Assembly (NCBI GenBank): GCA_019614645.1
Contig: JABWDB010000016.1
Span: 3,224,001 to 3,288,000 of the forward strand
DNA: 64,000 bases
Direction: 5' to 3'
Source of the DNA: Stratiolaelaps scimitus
Lineage: Eukaryota > Arthropoda > Arachnida > Mesostigmata > Laelapidae
In this document: positions 1-13,509 of the stretch, piece after piece
Numbering within the stretch: position 1 is the stretch's first letter
Layout: every line of letters begins with the position of its first letter
Position numbers and translations under genes: made by a program
Notes under the pieces: generated by a model
Database searches by the model: none
What the model was told of the DNA's origin: nothing
Seen by the model: only the letters and a program-made list of their open reading frames with translations

Positions 1-3000
1 GTTGAATTAAATAAAACAAACTGTAAAAACTGTAAAATTTCGAGCAATACCAGTAGTTTGTCCAGTACCAGTCAACTTGGAACAATTACCTTTATGTTCT
101 ATGGGGAGTCTTCGTTTTTTAACTCGTTGACTCGGACATCTACGTATGAATGTGGCCCCTTTGGCAATCGCTAACAATCTAAATACAAACGAACATGATG
201 TGACTAGTGATGCGAATCACAGATCGTATTGATTACAAGAGAAATCAAAAAATGTTTGAGACACAAATGCCAAAAAAATGTCATAAATGGAGTCACAATA
301 TGGAGTCACAATATGTCACAATAAAACGTTTTCAAAATGTTTACGTACAGTATCCTTTGTAAACGCTTGTTGTTGACAGTGGATTAACTCATAGAGGATT
401 ATTATATTCCCCTTAGCTATAAACGCATACGCGACGACACTATGCCGGTGTTGCGATCCCATTGACCCTGCCACGCTTTCAGCTGGACATTTCCATATTC
501 ATGAAAACATTACACCCACGTGCCAGACATGTATTGAACATTCAATCCACAACCAGTGAACAGGAAGCTACGCCGTTCTGACCTCTGTACACAATGTGCT
601 CAAGAGCGCTTCCAAGGTGGGATTAGTTTTGTTGCTTCGTGGAGGTGCGGTTGCCATAGAACCTATCGAGTTTTCGTTCCGAAGCACGTATGGTGCACAG
701 TAGAATGCAACTGGCCATGTTGATTAGCATGGCCTTCAACGCAATGTGGTAGAAACAAAGAACATTTCATTATCATATATCGAGGGTGGGACCAACAATA
801 AGTTGACATAAGCTGTCCGCTTTCAGTTAGGAGAAAATAGGCTACAGTTGCAGCGGTTTCGACTTCAACTCGAACCGAACAGAGGGATTCAGTTATTATA
901 ATACTTTACATCTACTATTTTTCAGTAGTTTAGACAATTGCCACTAAATGATATGAACGATCGACAAACGTTAATAAAATTCGAAATTCATTCCGCGACT
1001 CGCGGATAGAAGAATAGCGTCCGTACTAGTGGTAGACCGGTTGCAAGACCCTCGAGGGCGCTAGGGTTTAGTGCTTTGTAGGCAGTCACAACAAACATTT
1101 ACGGTTATTCATAACCACTTGACTGAAGTACTTTGCGAGCTTATAATTTGACAGAAAAATCAGGGCGTTTGACATTATATTCATGATGAACCCTGTTCAA
1201 TAAGAGCAAGCGTTACAGGTTCTCATTTCATTAGTCCATAGGGATTGCTAGCAGAGGCTGATTAACATTGAGGACGACATTCAAGTGGCACTGCTTATTA
1301 TGCGATTGTATATATGTATATATGTTTGACGCAGCAACGCAGCAGGCCTGCAGAAATAATCCTGTTATTGTGTTCAAGTTCGTGCACTTTTTATATTATA
1401 TATATATATCTATAACGCTACATAAGTGGAAGCTATCCCGACATCCACCACAGCTCCAATCCGGCAGGACGTTGATGGTCAGCGCTAGGTTTGACAGATG
1501 CATCAATACACTTCTTGATGCTATACAAGACACGTGATAATAGTTGATCATGAGGAACTTGGTAGGATGTCATTAAGGGCATTGCATATTTGAGAACGTT
1601 AACTAGTTGAAATCAGCTCCACCGCAGGATTTGTGTTTCAGCTTGCCATTATATATATACAACGCTTTCGGCATTGCTTATATCTGGTATCTGCTCGACG
1701 TACCTAAACGAGCCACTTATATAGGCATTCAATATCGCATTAGGAACTCGTCTGTGTCAAACAGTACCTACATACATACGCCTCCATCACTTGTTGTGTA
1801 CGCCTATTTTCAGTTGAATTCTGTCCATACCCGAGATATCTAACCCTTGATTTCGATATACTCCTACTTAATAACGTTTTCACTTATTTGTTCCTGAAGT
1901 TCGAGTCGAGATCGAGCTCAGATGTAGCACGGAAAGGTTTCATAGAAGATGAAACGATGACCGTCGTAGAACAGGCCGACTCCGTTCAGAAGTTCACTCG
2001 AATTTGCTAGACAGAGTTCTCCACCAAGTGCTGCCTTTATGAACCACAGCTCCGAACTGAAGCCCTACAAACTGCTCCCCTGGGTGATATAAGGAATGAA
2101 TAATCTGAAAGTGGAGTTTTTCACCGAAGCTCCAAATTTTTGGAATTCATTTTTATAGATACCCGATACTGTGTATAACTCTATGGTGTATTTTGGCTGC
2201 TGCGTCAGCGATTCCTTTGTTTCCTACTTGATATCGATTGTAGCCAATTTGCTGAGCTCTCTCTATTAGAAGGTACTGGGAAAGATGGGACGTTGTGTCT
2301 TCAGAGGCTTTGCAACGTCAAATGTGCGAAATAGCAACAATTGACTATAATCGGCTGTATGTGTTGTAATGTATACATACAATGGTTATGTGCTTTTGGA
2401 TGGTATGTCTGTGATGTCTAATATAAGGACTTATAACACAATGTCTCGAATCACCCCATTAGGCGGCCGTATTGAAACACCATATGCCTCCGTAAGTTGC
2501 ACAGGAACTGACGCAAACAAGACGTAATCGCGATCCAAGTCCTGTTTTGAGGAAAGACGTTCATTGTTTCTAGTCCCATGCTTTAATGCGTGGCTTAGTC
2601 GTCCGATTGAATATCTGCATAAATAGCATGCGGTAGGCAATGGACAGTTTAGATAACTATACTATAGCTCTCGTAGGATAGGTGAATTGGGGTAAACGAG
2701 ATGAGGACTAAGGTACGAAAAGATAAACCTTTGAATGTATAAATAGACATTTAACAAGCCACGTCTATGTAGTTCTACGGATTTCCGTCATATCTTGTGG
2801 TCAAGTAACGAGGCCGTGGTCAACGGAGGCCGAGACCGTGATCCCTACGCGGCAGGTTACATAAAACATGAATTTCACATTATTAATGCTGTGTGTATAA
2901 TAGGTAAAATAGTAATGACTTGTCAACTTGTCCTTCAAACTTTTGTCAAGTCTAATTTGAGCCGAAATTATTTGCACGAATATTGTACCGCAAAATATTC

Positions 3001-3084
3001 CATCGGCGAAGAACGAGGCATATCTTTAATAAGTTAACGTATCCGAATATTATTTGATTCGCTCGTCTTGTCATGTGAAAGGTC
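1..3084. other. No firm gene
   Basis: Short frames only. A plus-strand frame open from 2747 to 3037 contains a protein-like stretch (NEAVVNGGRDRDPYAAGYIK) and could be a last exon of a gene entering from the left. Its acceptor is weak and no partner exon is seen. Confidence 0.5.
287..322 (+). repeat. Short tandem repeat, 13-bp unit
   Basis: ATGGAGTCACAAT is present twice (287-299 and 300-312), followed by a shortened copy, ATGTCACAAT. Confidence 0.8.
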
Positions 3085-4600
3085 TTGTACAAAAAGAAAA
3101 ATATCCAGAAATCACATGAAAAATACAATATTTATAACGAATTCAAATTATTAATTCTAGATCAGCGAAATATAATAAGTCAAAGACTAAAAAGACTACA
3201 CCATCTTATTCAACATTACATTTATTTCTGCCTTTATTGTTGTTGTTGTTATTATTATTATTATTAAGTATTATTGAAGAACTCTCCTCAGTTCGATTCT
3301 CAGTCGCATAGCTCCTTCCTGTCATTCTCATGTCTCTGTCTCCCTTCATGAATCTACAGTTCTTATTAATTATTATTATTCGTATCTTTATTTGAAATCA
3401 GTCGACACTCGGATATACATCACCATCATCATTATCATCATCATCATCGAACTGTATCTCATAATTTGCGGAAGCGTACATCGTATTTCCCTACGTCTTT
3501 CGATCATTCGTTTTGTTGTTGTCGACTCTCAGCTCATCGACTTTGTTGTGATGACTGACATGTTATCCTAGCGCCGTTATAGTCATCATCTCATCTACGA
3601 GGCTCTAGAAATGTACCGTAATACTTCGTGAAAGTGCTCGTGGTACCTATCTTTGGCATGGAACTTATTATTATTATATTACAGAGTAATGAGGTTGTTG
3701 TTGTTGTTGAAGCTCTCATTATAGAGTAATTCTTGATGTATACTTAAGTGTCTCGATTAATACGTATTTATTCATTTATACTTATCTATGTATTTATATT
3801 TATCTATGCATTGTACACAGCGCATGATAATTTCCCGTTGTAAGTTAATTAATTTTCTTCTGTTTGACCCTATTCTTCGTAGGTATAATTGGCAAGTAAA
3901 TTGTCGCAATCAATAATAGTAATAATAATATTATTTATAATTTATTAGTAATAATGATAATAATAATAGTAATACTATAATCATAATCGTGCTTCCGTGT
4001 TATTAATTACTGTTGTTGGTTAGCCATATCACAAGCATATCACAGGGATAGCAAACTATAATATTCTACGTACATGTAAATAGTGTCATGAATAATTATA
4101 ATAATAATAATAATAATATTGTATTATATATTGTTTATATATAGAATAATATTAATTATCCCGTAGTAAGACAAAGCGCTATGATATTAATTAGTATCTC
4201 GTCACATACTTAATGTTATATATTCACGTACTTATGTGTTTATTGTATAGAGATATTTTTTTGCGGTATCGAATAGCGTGAAGTTCCTTCAATTGGTTAA
4301 CTCGTTAGAATCGTCCTTCGTACGAATCCAGTTTGTGGGGAGATTGTTTCTCTCGTTAATATACTGTATATATATATATATATATATATTCGTCTCGCAT
4401 CGTCATGCTCTTTACCTATGTTTGTGAAATTGTCGATTTTCCATTTGGCGTATGTCTTAGTATGATTTGTGAAATTGTTATTATTCGTACCATTCTATCA
4501 ATGTATCAATGCAGTATTATTTTGAACAATAATAATTATACTCATGATGATTACGTAAGCAATTATGCTTGAATAAGCTCTTATCTTGTTTCATGAAGAC
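3085..4600. other. AT-rich, ATT-triplet-rich region resembling 3' UTR
   Basis: Repeated TTA and ATT triplets, ATTTA motifs, a TGTAAATA Pumilio-type site at 4076-4083 (GTACATGTAAATAG context) and no open frames. A TA tract lies at 4367-4389. It could be the 3' UTR of a plus-strand gene ending near 3037 or the distal 3' UTR of the minus-strand Beat-like gene. Sequence alone does not decide. Confidence 0.5.
4367..4389. repeat. TA microsatellite
   Basis: Alternating TA of about 23 nt in the AT-rich block. Confidence 0.95.
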
Positions 4601-6367
4601 TTAGAATAGTTAGCCGAGCGAAAAACGTACGCCGAGCAATATGTCTTGCATTCGATTCCTTCCACACGTCTGCGTGATGCTAGAATTGTCTTAGGTCAGA
4701 TGGCGATGACATTGAACTAGTATATGATTCCGATTTGATTTTCCGATAACTAGGCTTTTGACGCGCTTCGTTTCCGAGAGAAGGTCACCAAATTTTTCCA
4801 TTGGTGAAGTTTAACGAATGGCTCTTTCCTTTTCAAAACGACGAACAAAACCGCAAAATTCCCTGGGGACAAATATACATGTATATATATATATATTCTT
4901 TCTGTGCATGTATGTTGAGTAGTTTCGCTTGAAAGTTTTTGATCTATATTCATCGGAACAATAGATTAGGATCAGTATTCAATTGTTATCCTGTCCTTAA
5001 TCCTGACTTGACGTGTTCATTCGTAAATCTCCCTGTTAGTGGTGTTCACGCGACCATTTCTCTTCGCATGTCACGGAATGTGCAAGAGTCCTGGTTCTAT
5101 CCTAGACTTAAATATAGTAAACCACGGCCTTAATAAAGCGCCCTTTAGCGAGTCGGCGAAAGCTTTGAGGAGACTTGAAGCATCCACACATCGTCTCATG
5201 AACTCATCTGTATCTGTGTTATCATGCTACTGCTGCTAGTTGGCTAATGCTCTTGTCATACTCTCTTCCTCATATAACCGAGAAGATAATACTGTTACGG
5301 GTATTGCGCCGCCCCTGTAAATGTTTCGAGTCGCGTCTTCCCATATCGAGTTAGTGTCTTTCATGAAAAACGCCGTCCTCCATCATTCCCTTGCTTTGTT
5401 GCTATATCTACCTAGAACACGCACACTGTACATACACATATGTTAAGCGGACCCACTTTCGTTTTGTCAAACGGTTGCGTAACAATACAAAGATTCAGTT
5501 ACGCGCCATTACTTAAGCATGTGGAACACCGAGCTCTCTCCGTCGACCAACGCATCCGACGCTCAAAGGGACGCTGGCGAGATCTGTTGTGCAAGCCAAC
5601 TTCTGCTCATTTCACTTTGCCGAACCTCTCGTCGCAAACCTATACCGACTGACAGCTCGCCATTACACTCTGGGTTCACCGTACGCTGTTGTGCTCCCGT
5701 CCGATGAGTGTGCTATGGAACAGTTTCGTTAGGGTACGCTCTTATCTGTTAGTGCATTTCTGCTCGCGATTTCCGCCCCTAGCTGCCTGCGTGGCTATTG
5801 TTCTCCTGGCTGTTGCTGCTGTTGTTGCTTTTTTTGTGGCGTACACACAGACACATAGGCAGATGGGGACCTTATGAAAGTTGGACTGTTACATTCTGTA
5901 TTTCGCTGTACCCCGCCAGCCAGTGGACCAAGCAGGGGGCTTACCAGTGACTTTGAAAAATACTATTGTCGCTTTTTGGTCATGTCTGTCTGTTGTGCTA
6001 ACCACACAGAGGTATACTGAGACAGCGCAGGCACGTCTGATCTGGAACGGGAAGTGTCCACACCTCGGCATATGTCAGCCAAAGGTTCTCGTGACTTAGA
6101 TCAAAATGTAGCAGAATGATGTAAAGCTGGAAGTACACAGCCTTGTCTCGGGGCGAAATGTGTTCGGTCAGTATGAAGGTGAGCGAATCACCAATTACAA
6201 ACTTTAATCGATTCCCTCTATCTAAGGTCTTGAGATGGTTATTATTATGTTATAGATGTTGGTGGCATTTTTGGCCAACCGCCGATCGGCAGAACTCGGA
6301 AGGACGGTCGAAGGATGTGTGCCGTGGCATACAATTCGTCATTACTGTGACCCCGCTGTTTCGGTGC
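4601..6367 (-). other. Probable 3' flank or 3' UTR of the Beat-like gene; no other gene seen
   Basis: Overlapping short plus-strand frames at 4939-5239, 5440-5707 and 5689-6099 have no motifs. I could not find a clear minus-strand polyadenylation signal close to the stop at 6368. The nearest TTTATT clusters lie in the AT-rich block below 4600. Confidence 0.4.
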
Positions 6368-7120
6368 TTACAAGCCTCGACAGAGTACCGACACCAGTAC
6401 CACGATCGTGACCGTGATTGCGATACAGGATGAGGGTCTTGCCCCTGCTGAATGCGGAGTGCTCACGAAACTGTAGTAGGCGGCAGCGAGGAAGCTGAGT
6501 ATACGATTTTCGTGGTTCTGTAAAGCCAACGCCGAATCGGACGCTGCCCCCGATGAGTATTGCTCACGTTGTCTCAGGATACGAACGGCGTTTTGGCTGA
6601 ACTCAATTTCTTCCGTCGACACACACCGCAGTTTGCTGTCCTGTCCCTTGCCAATCATCGGATATTCGGGATGGTTGAGCGGCAGACTCAGCTCGAGGAA
6701 GGTGTGCGTCGCATTGTCCTGCATCTTCTGGTAGATTTGCACTAACTTCGGGTGGGTGATCTCCTTTTCGTTGAGGAGCCACATGAGCCGTACTGGACTT
6801 CGATCAGAGTCAAGATGAGTCTCGGTTCGACAGCTAAGCTTCACCTGGTCAGATGGATAACGGTAGGATTTCTGTAAGCCGCTCACGATTGGACCGTCCA
6901 GGCGGGCTGAGGTCTCAATTTGCGCGCCCTTGCTCTTGATCTTAATTTCTTCGCTGCTAACATTGAACTCGACGCGAATAAGTGAGTTACATCGTAACTT
7001 CATCTCACCCCGCCAAAGGTGCGCCTGCGTAAGCGTAAACGTTAGTGTTTTCGTTATCAGACTTCGGCCTTCGGTGTCGACAAAATACGAGTTGAGGATG
7101 TGCCCAGCTCCTGTCGGCAT
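6368..7120 (-). CDS. Beat-like gene, last coding exon: end of Ig2, third Ig-like domain, hydrophobic tail
   Basis: This terminal coding exon has 753 nt (250 codons plus stop) and starts after an acceptor CCGATTTCAG in phase 0. The first 45 or so residues finish Ig2, with a cysteine in GEMKLRC. Residues around 85-170 of the exon form another Ig-like unit: YRYPSDQVKLSC, then LMWLLNEKEI, then GQDSKLRC. This is the cysteine, tryptophan, cysteine order of an Ig fold, and it looks most like the family's own Ig2. The C-terminus has small residues (SAGARPSS) followed by a hydrophobic stretch (CIAITVTIVVLVSVLC) and a short RGL end. That suggests GPI anchoring, or otherwise a short transmembrane tail. 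The 3' UTR lies below 6368, but I could not fix its end. Confidence 0.88.
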   Translation of the reverse strand: MPTGAGHILNSYFVDTEGRSLITKTLTFTLTQAHLWRGEMKLRCNSLIRVEFNVSSEEIKIKSKGAQIETSARLDGPIVSGLQKSYRYPSDQVKLSCRTETHLDSDRSPVRLMWLLNEKEITHPKLVQIYQKMQDNATHTFLELSLPLNHPEYPMIGKGQDSKLRCVSTEEIEFSQNAVRILRQREQYSSGAASDSALALQNHENRILSFLAAAYYSFVSTPHSAGARPSSCIAITVTIVVLVSVLCRGL

Positions 7121-9181
7121 CTGAAATCGGATTACAATAACAACACGCATTGTCACAATGCTGCTATAGGCACGAAGGTGCATGTCGTGTTTAAATGGCA
7201 AACGTCATCGATATTGTTAGAATAAAAAGATATCGATATTGTATTGAAAAAAAAACATACTTAGAATACATATACGACTCATCCGCAAAATGGAGTCTTG
7301 AGTGTTAACTTAGAAAATAAAATACATTACAGGGCACATTACGATTGCAGTGGCCGAAATTGCAGCAGTCCGACCGGTTTAATCCCCCATGTAAAGTGGG
7401 TTTCTGAAGATCTCTCTTGGTGTATGCTATTTAACACCAGCATAGCCGCGGCAATAATTTATACTCTCAGATTTTTCCTCCATCGCGTACACGCGTCGCA
7501 CTCAACATTTATGCATGTATGCTCCTCCTGGGAGTCGGCTCACCTCCCTTTCATTCTGTGTTGTCACGGCCATAACGGTGCATTCATTGTCACTGTACCA
7601 AGAGCTCCACCCTCTTGAGTGACACGGCATGAGTGCCGCTCACTGATGATAGCAGATGTAAGTCCTCCTTCATCGGTCCCTGGACTAACCGCCATGTGTA
7701 GAATCAGGGTGGATCTACTCTGTGGTATTGGCTTTGCCGGACAGACGTGTCCGTACGTAGAGGCCATAGTCGATACTATAATATCTTCGTGTACAATATT
7801 TCGATTATAAATATTATTTCACAAATATTCCTATAACCTTTATACTCATCTCATTCTAACATAGCTAAATAATGTGCCCTGACACAATTGCGCGCGAAGT
7901 TATTCGATAGCTAACGTAAAAACGAGTGTAAGCGCTAAATCACCGTGTCTCAGTGTGGAACTCGCTTACGTGCAAGAAATTTGTCCTTTGTATTACGCCC
8001 ATGCAGCTGTCCTTATGCCCACCATAGGTACGCGTATCTTTGATAGCGTTCATTGGCTTCACAGCTTGCCATTCTCACTCTACTTACTTTGATTTCGTTG
8101 ATAAACCAGTCGAGAGAAGCGTTGGGTTTACTTGGTCCGTAGCTGCAAGACACGTTGACCAAATCACCGATTTCGTAGAAGCCTCGCTCTGATACGCCTG
8201 ACACGATAAGTCCATTTGATGGGATCGCTGCAGAAGACGACGCCGGCGGAGCAAAAATATAAAATTGTAGTTTAGTAGATAGCTATGTAGATCGCTATGT
8301 AGCCTAACAACGGCCTCTAACCTGTAGGGGCCGCTGTTAAGCGACTATCGATCATCTATGTACTCGTCCTGTGTACCCTTGCAGTTTTATTCACTGCGAC
8401 TCACACAGTCATCCTGTGTGAGGACTATCATAGTATATCCATCCGAACGTTGAGCGGTACATTTTCGTCCATAAAGTTAGGTTAGGCTAGCGGACAGAAG
8501 AAGGTTGTGACCACCTCCAGCGAGGACTTTGCCACGCTTTTGGACTCCCTTACGTGATTTTCTACTTTGGTAAATAGTAATACTGCTACAACCGTCACTT
8601 CAGCCGCGATTTCAAGTTTCCGGTGATCTCTGCTCGCGTAAGTTAGCCATGAGGCAACGTAACGTCGTGACAATAGCCTGGACACCACATACGACTGAGC
8701 AGTGGAGGAATAGTCTCTCGAAGGTTATGGACGAGCGGTCAGCTCCTGTTCTTGTAAGCACAGTCTATCAAGTGAAGCCTAGCTACCTCGGGAACGTTCG
8801 CTAATGAGCGTCGAGGTACAACAGACGAAGAACACGTTCACGAGACGAGTTAAGTGAAGACGGATGAGGTGAAATGATGACCTCCTATCAGCGTGGAGAA
8901 GTAATCGTCAAAAATACGCGATGGCAGGCTACATCCGTGTCTCTCTGTGTGTGTGTGCGTGTCTGTGTCATCAAGTATTTATCTCCACCCGAGCGAACTC
9001 ATCTCTCCGTGCGTTTCATTCGAGGAAACGTCACTGTCCGATCAAGGTCTGATGTCTCACGACATCTCCTTCTCGCCATCACAACAATGAACCGCAGCCG
9101 GTTTCGGGTACCTGACGAACAAAGACCCAAGTCATTGATCCCACCCATTTGCTCTCCGTTTCGGCCATTACAGGTTAAGCT

Positions 9182-9224
<43 letters not shown>

Positions 9225-12200
9225 AGGAAGGTACCGAAACACAAGGCAGGTAGTACATAGTTGCAGTAGCTGTAGGGAGTAGTGAGCAAGTAAGTGGAAC
9301 ATCGAGCGAATGGATACGGGGGGAGCGGCCGGTACGAGCCGAGCCGACGGAGGTGCACAAGATACCCTTGCTTCTGGCCCACTTCCCTGGCCATCGTGCT
9401 AGCTATAGTGTTTCTTTCGTGATTCATACATACGCCCCGCTTGTTCATGCTCTCCTCTGTCTCTCTATATCTATCTATCTATCTATCTATCTCCGTTCCG
9501 TCTCCGCCTCCGCCTTCCCTGATGCTTCTGCCCATTCGCAGTGATCATTAGGTCGACAGACGACAACCTGGTCGAGACAGCAACGGCGGCAGAGAGACGA
9601 ACGGGGCCGATCTTGTCAGAGGAGCATGAACGCCGATGGGCACCGATCAGCATGTTGCTGCCGGCTGAACTCGGAAACCTCAGGGTGACCGGCATCTTTA
9701 CTGCGAAGGAGGTTTTCTGCGCCAGCAAACCCGCTTAATTTCCGCCGTTTCGAGAGCGGGCCGAACACGAAGCGATTAATTATGCTTTAATTATGACAAT
9801 TATTGCAGTGAATGTGCATAACAATAATCAGAATCGCCATCATCCTCACCAACAATATCACCATCATTATCGTGCCGTCGTAATCGTGTTTGTAGTGGCA
9901 TGCCAATTACCACCGCCCCAAACTCGCTCATAGAAAATGGATGGATGAACCGGCCACGCAGAAGGTGTGGGGGAGGCATTACTGGATTTGTGAGAAATTA
10001 AACCCCTCTCAAGAGCTCCAGACGGCCCTAGAAAGTCCCCATTTCCACGCTGTTCCGATTCTCATTCCGCCGTTGTGTTTCACCCGGCCGCCACATCCCT
10101 CGTTATCTTGGCCTCACGCGTGGGCCGGCCCAGCTCGTCCACAACACGATAATCGGTGGCAGATTGTCAGCGGCGTTCAACCTGTGGGCCACCATATATA
10201 CATAGCCACGTACAACCGCCAGCGCCACACGTTACGGATGTCTGGCCGAACCTGCGCTTGCTATCGAGATCGGACTGTGGGCCAGTTCCATGGGAATGAG
10301 AGCATCTGAACCGAGAGCTGCGTCGGCGAAAGTGCTTCTTCGACGTTCGAGAGCCCCACCATCTCGGTGTGAGCCGGCTCAACCGATGCCGCTGCGGCGG
10401 GACATTAAAGCATGAACAATCACTGCCACAACGTAAGAGTCTGGATCGTGTTATTGGTCGGATTCGCTCGCTACGCGGTGCCGTACTGATCACACACTCA
10501 CATAAACACAGAAGGGAGCAGTACTAGAGGACTGCGTGTGGGAGCGTTACAAGTGTACAATGCAGTCTGTGCGGCCATGCCACCTGTGGCCTAACTTCTT
10601 CGGCTACGCACAAACACACAGCGGTTGAAACTCAACTGCGGCCATGCGCTCAAGTGCCATTATGGCCGGCTCGCGTCAAGCATGTACTGAACAGTGCAGT
10701 GCAGGATGGCTATGAACTCTGCCCGTGCTGCAGCGTCCCTACAGTCGTCCTGTTCTGCTATTGTTGCCGACAGCGCAGACTGCAGGCTGCGCAATGGGCA
10801 CGACGCAATGGGCCAAGAAAAGACACTTGTGTGCTCTGTCCGTGGTGAAGGGGCAGCAACTCCGCTGCAGCAGCATTCATTCGAATTCTGTTTTAAACCC
10901 CTTGTCGTTTTCCTGTTGGAAATTGCGGACAGCAGGACATTATCAGCGTAATGCCTGTTAGCAGCATACGTACACACGTATGCATATAAAAGCGTTCTAA
11001 ATTTTTCGCATTGAGGCTATGAGAGAGAGAGAGAGAGCGAAGACTCGACCGACGAAGGGGAACGGGAGGTGGAGTAATAGAGAAAAGGCAAATGAGAAAA
11101 ACGCAAGAAAAAATTGAGCCAACGATCGTAGGAGAAATTTGAACAAAAACCGACTATGCATTCCTGTCTCAGGCCCGCTCCATATCCTTACGATTTTAAG
11201 GCTGAAAGTTCCTGCAAACACCTCACCTCCCCACCTCAGCACCACCAAAGGGCTAACGCAATTAAAGAAAGCAATCTGCTCGTGCATCCAGATGGTGGAA
11301 ATGTAGCATATCAGTACATATTGACAATAGTGTAACCGAGAAATAAATAATAAGTATTGCCAGCCTGAGAGGCGGGGCCGGAGCAGGGTGGTCAGAGCCT
11401 ATATGATACGAAATGCAACTCTGGCCAATTCTGATTCTGAGCGAATCGCCTATGAAAAGGCCACTGTAACTCTAACTATAATATATTAAGTGTTAGAACG
11501 TTCTATCTTCTGTGGTGTGTTCCTTTGGTTTTCGCTCATGGATTCAGGAAGTGGCTAGATGCCTCAGAACACAGCTACGGCTGTCCTGTCCAAGAGCGCA
11601 GTGCCTTGCATTTACTCAGTTTGGTGCCGTCAGAAGGCACGAATGCTGGTAGACCCATCCAGCTCCCACACTCACATAGACGAAGAACCCAGACTCGAAT
11701 GTGGAGAGAGCTGGGGCAATACCGACTTGATTCCTATGAATTTCTGATCGACCTCCATCCGCATCGAGGTGGTAATTCGCTGGCGCGAACGAGATTCTGA
11801 CGCTCCCCGTACGAAGGCTCAACAGCGATCAAGGCGTCGAGGAGCGAGGCTATAATGGTTGGGTTATACAGCAGTAGGGTGTACGTGTGTTGTGTGTCTC
11901 CCACGGCTTGTCTAGATTGGTCCACCCTGAGTCGAGACCCGGGTTGCCGTAACGCGACCAGAAAGGCTACGCAAACAGGGGAAGCGTTTCGTACGCGGCA
12001 CCTGCCTGTGCTCACACGTGTTTTCACTCGTATTTGTTTGCTTATCAACCTCATTCCGTCGTGCAAAAGTTGTTAGCAAGCGGCCGCGCTCGTAGGCGCA
12101 ACGAACGCAAAATGTCGAAAAAAGGAACGAGAACGCCAAGGAAAAAAAAATAGAAAACGCCAACTGTTTGTAGGTCGATTCTTTTCGCTCACTTCTGGCT

Positions 12201-13467
12201 TCGACGTTCGCCACGAAACCCGAGAAGGGTCTTCACATTTTGCAAGGTTAGCTGTTCTTCGACATAGCCGCTGACGCCGAACGTCGGCGAGGGCGGGGAG
12301 GGGGCGCGGGGAGGCGTCGAAGAAGCGCAAATAAGGGGTAGACAGAGGCTTCATGGCCAACGGCGCGATCGCGTTATCGAGGCCCTCTCGCGGCTCTGTA
12401 TTCGTAGTCGTCGTCATGGTTGTTGTTGTTGTTGTTGTTGTGGGGTGCTGCTGCTGCTGCTGTTTGTGCTCAGGATAGTCAAGCTATAATACGCTAGACT
12501 AGTGTTAGACAGGCTAGCCCTGACTGGTACGAGGTCATTTTCACAATATTTATGCTGCCGTAGCGTCCCAGCCACGTCTGCCGCCACCCGTTCTCGTTGG
12601 AGCCGGGAGAGGAGGCCAGCGAGGGAGTTTTGTAATGTGAGACATCATCGTGGGTTCGAGGCAACGAGGGAAGAAAGAGACGAAGAAAAGTATCGCGTCC
12701 ATTTGGTATCTCCGCCGCCTTCGTCTTTCAAGAGCCAGCCTGCCTGCCTGCCTGCCTGCCTTAGCCGCAGATGGAAGCTTCAAGCCTCCCCTAAACGATA
12801 GCGTATGGGCCCCGACAACATTGGGCAGCTTACGAGACTCCCCTCCAAACAGCTCACCACGCCGCGCAAGCGGTAGTGCCCGTCGCGGTGGTCGAGACAA
12901 GATGACGAGATGATTTTAAACTCCTCGAGAAGAACGAAGACATCCCGCGAAACGATGCGAAAAATGAAATCAAGTCCCGCTTCAATAACAGGAAATGGAG
13001 TGAGCTGCAACTCGTCATGCAAAGAATACGCATGGGCGATTTTTGCCGCATCGTCAGCCTTTGTTTGAACCGCAATCATTTTGTACGCTGCAATGGCAAA
13101 CAAGCTTGCGTAACGATAATGATAGGCTTATACGAAGTAAGTTGCAAGATGTGACAAGATGCGTTCGCGTACTGGATTGGAACGATCAGTATATGTCTCG
13201 ATCAACCACTTGTTGATGTCATGAGAAAACATGGGCTGCTTGGAGGCTGTTTGATAGTTATCGCTTTCGTTAGCGCTACAAGAAGTATACTGCTGCTTTC
13301 GGCGATAGCAGCCTGTGATTATTAGATTTATTATTATTGAACACCTTTATTACCATATGGTGATATATTCTCTGCTTTGGTAAAAGGTCGCGCGAAAGGA
13401 TTATAATATTCAGTGTGTACATCGATGGTATTATCATGTGCCTCGGTGCCCAACATCAAGTGAACTG

Positions 13468-13509
<42 letters not shown>

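Noticed and set aside
3285..3310. GTTCGATTCTC, considered as a tRNA B-box
   Set aside because: No A-box, stem pairing or anticodon arm lies upstream at the right distance.
8999..9448. 149-codon minus frame and its overlapping plus frame
   Set aside because: Both read through a GA microsatellite and lie in an intron.
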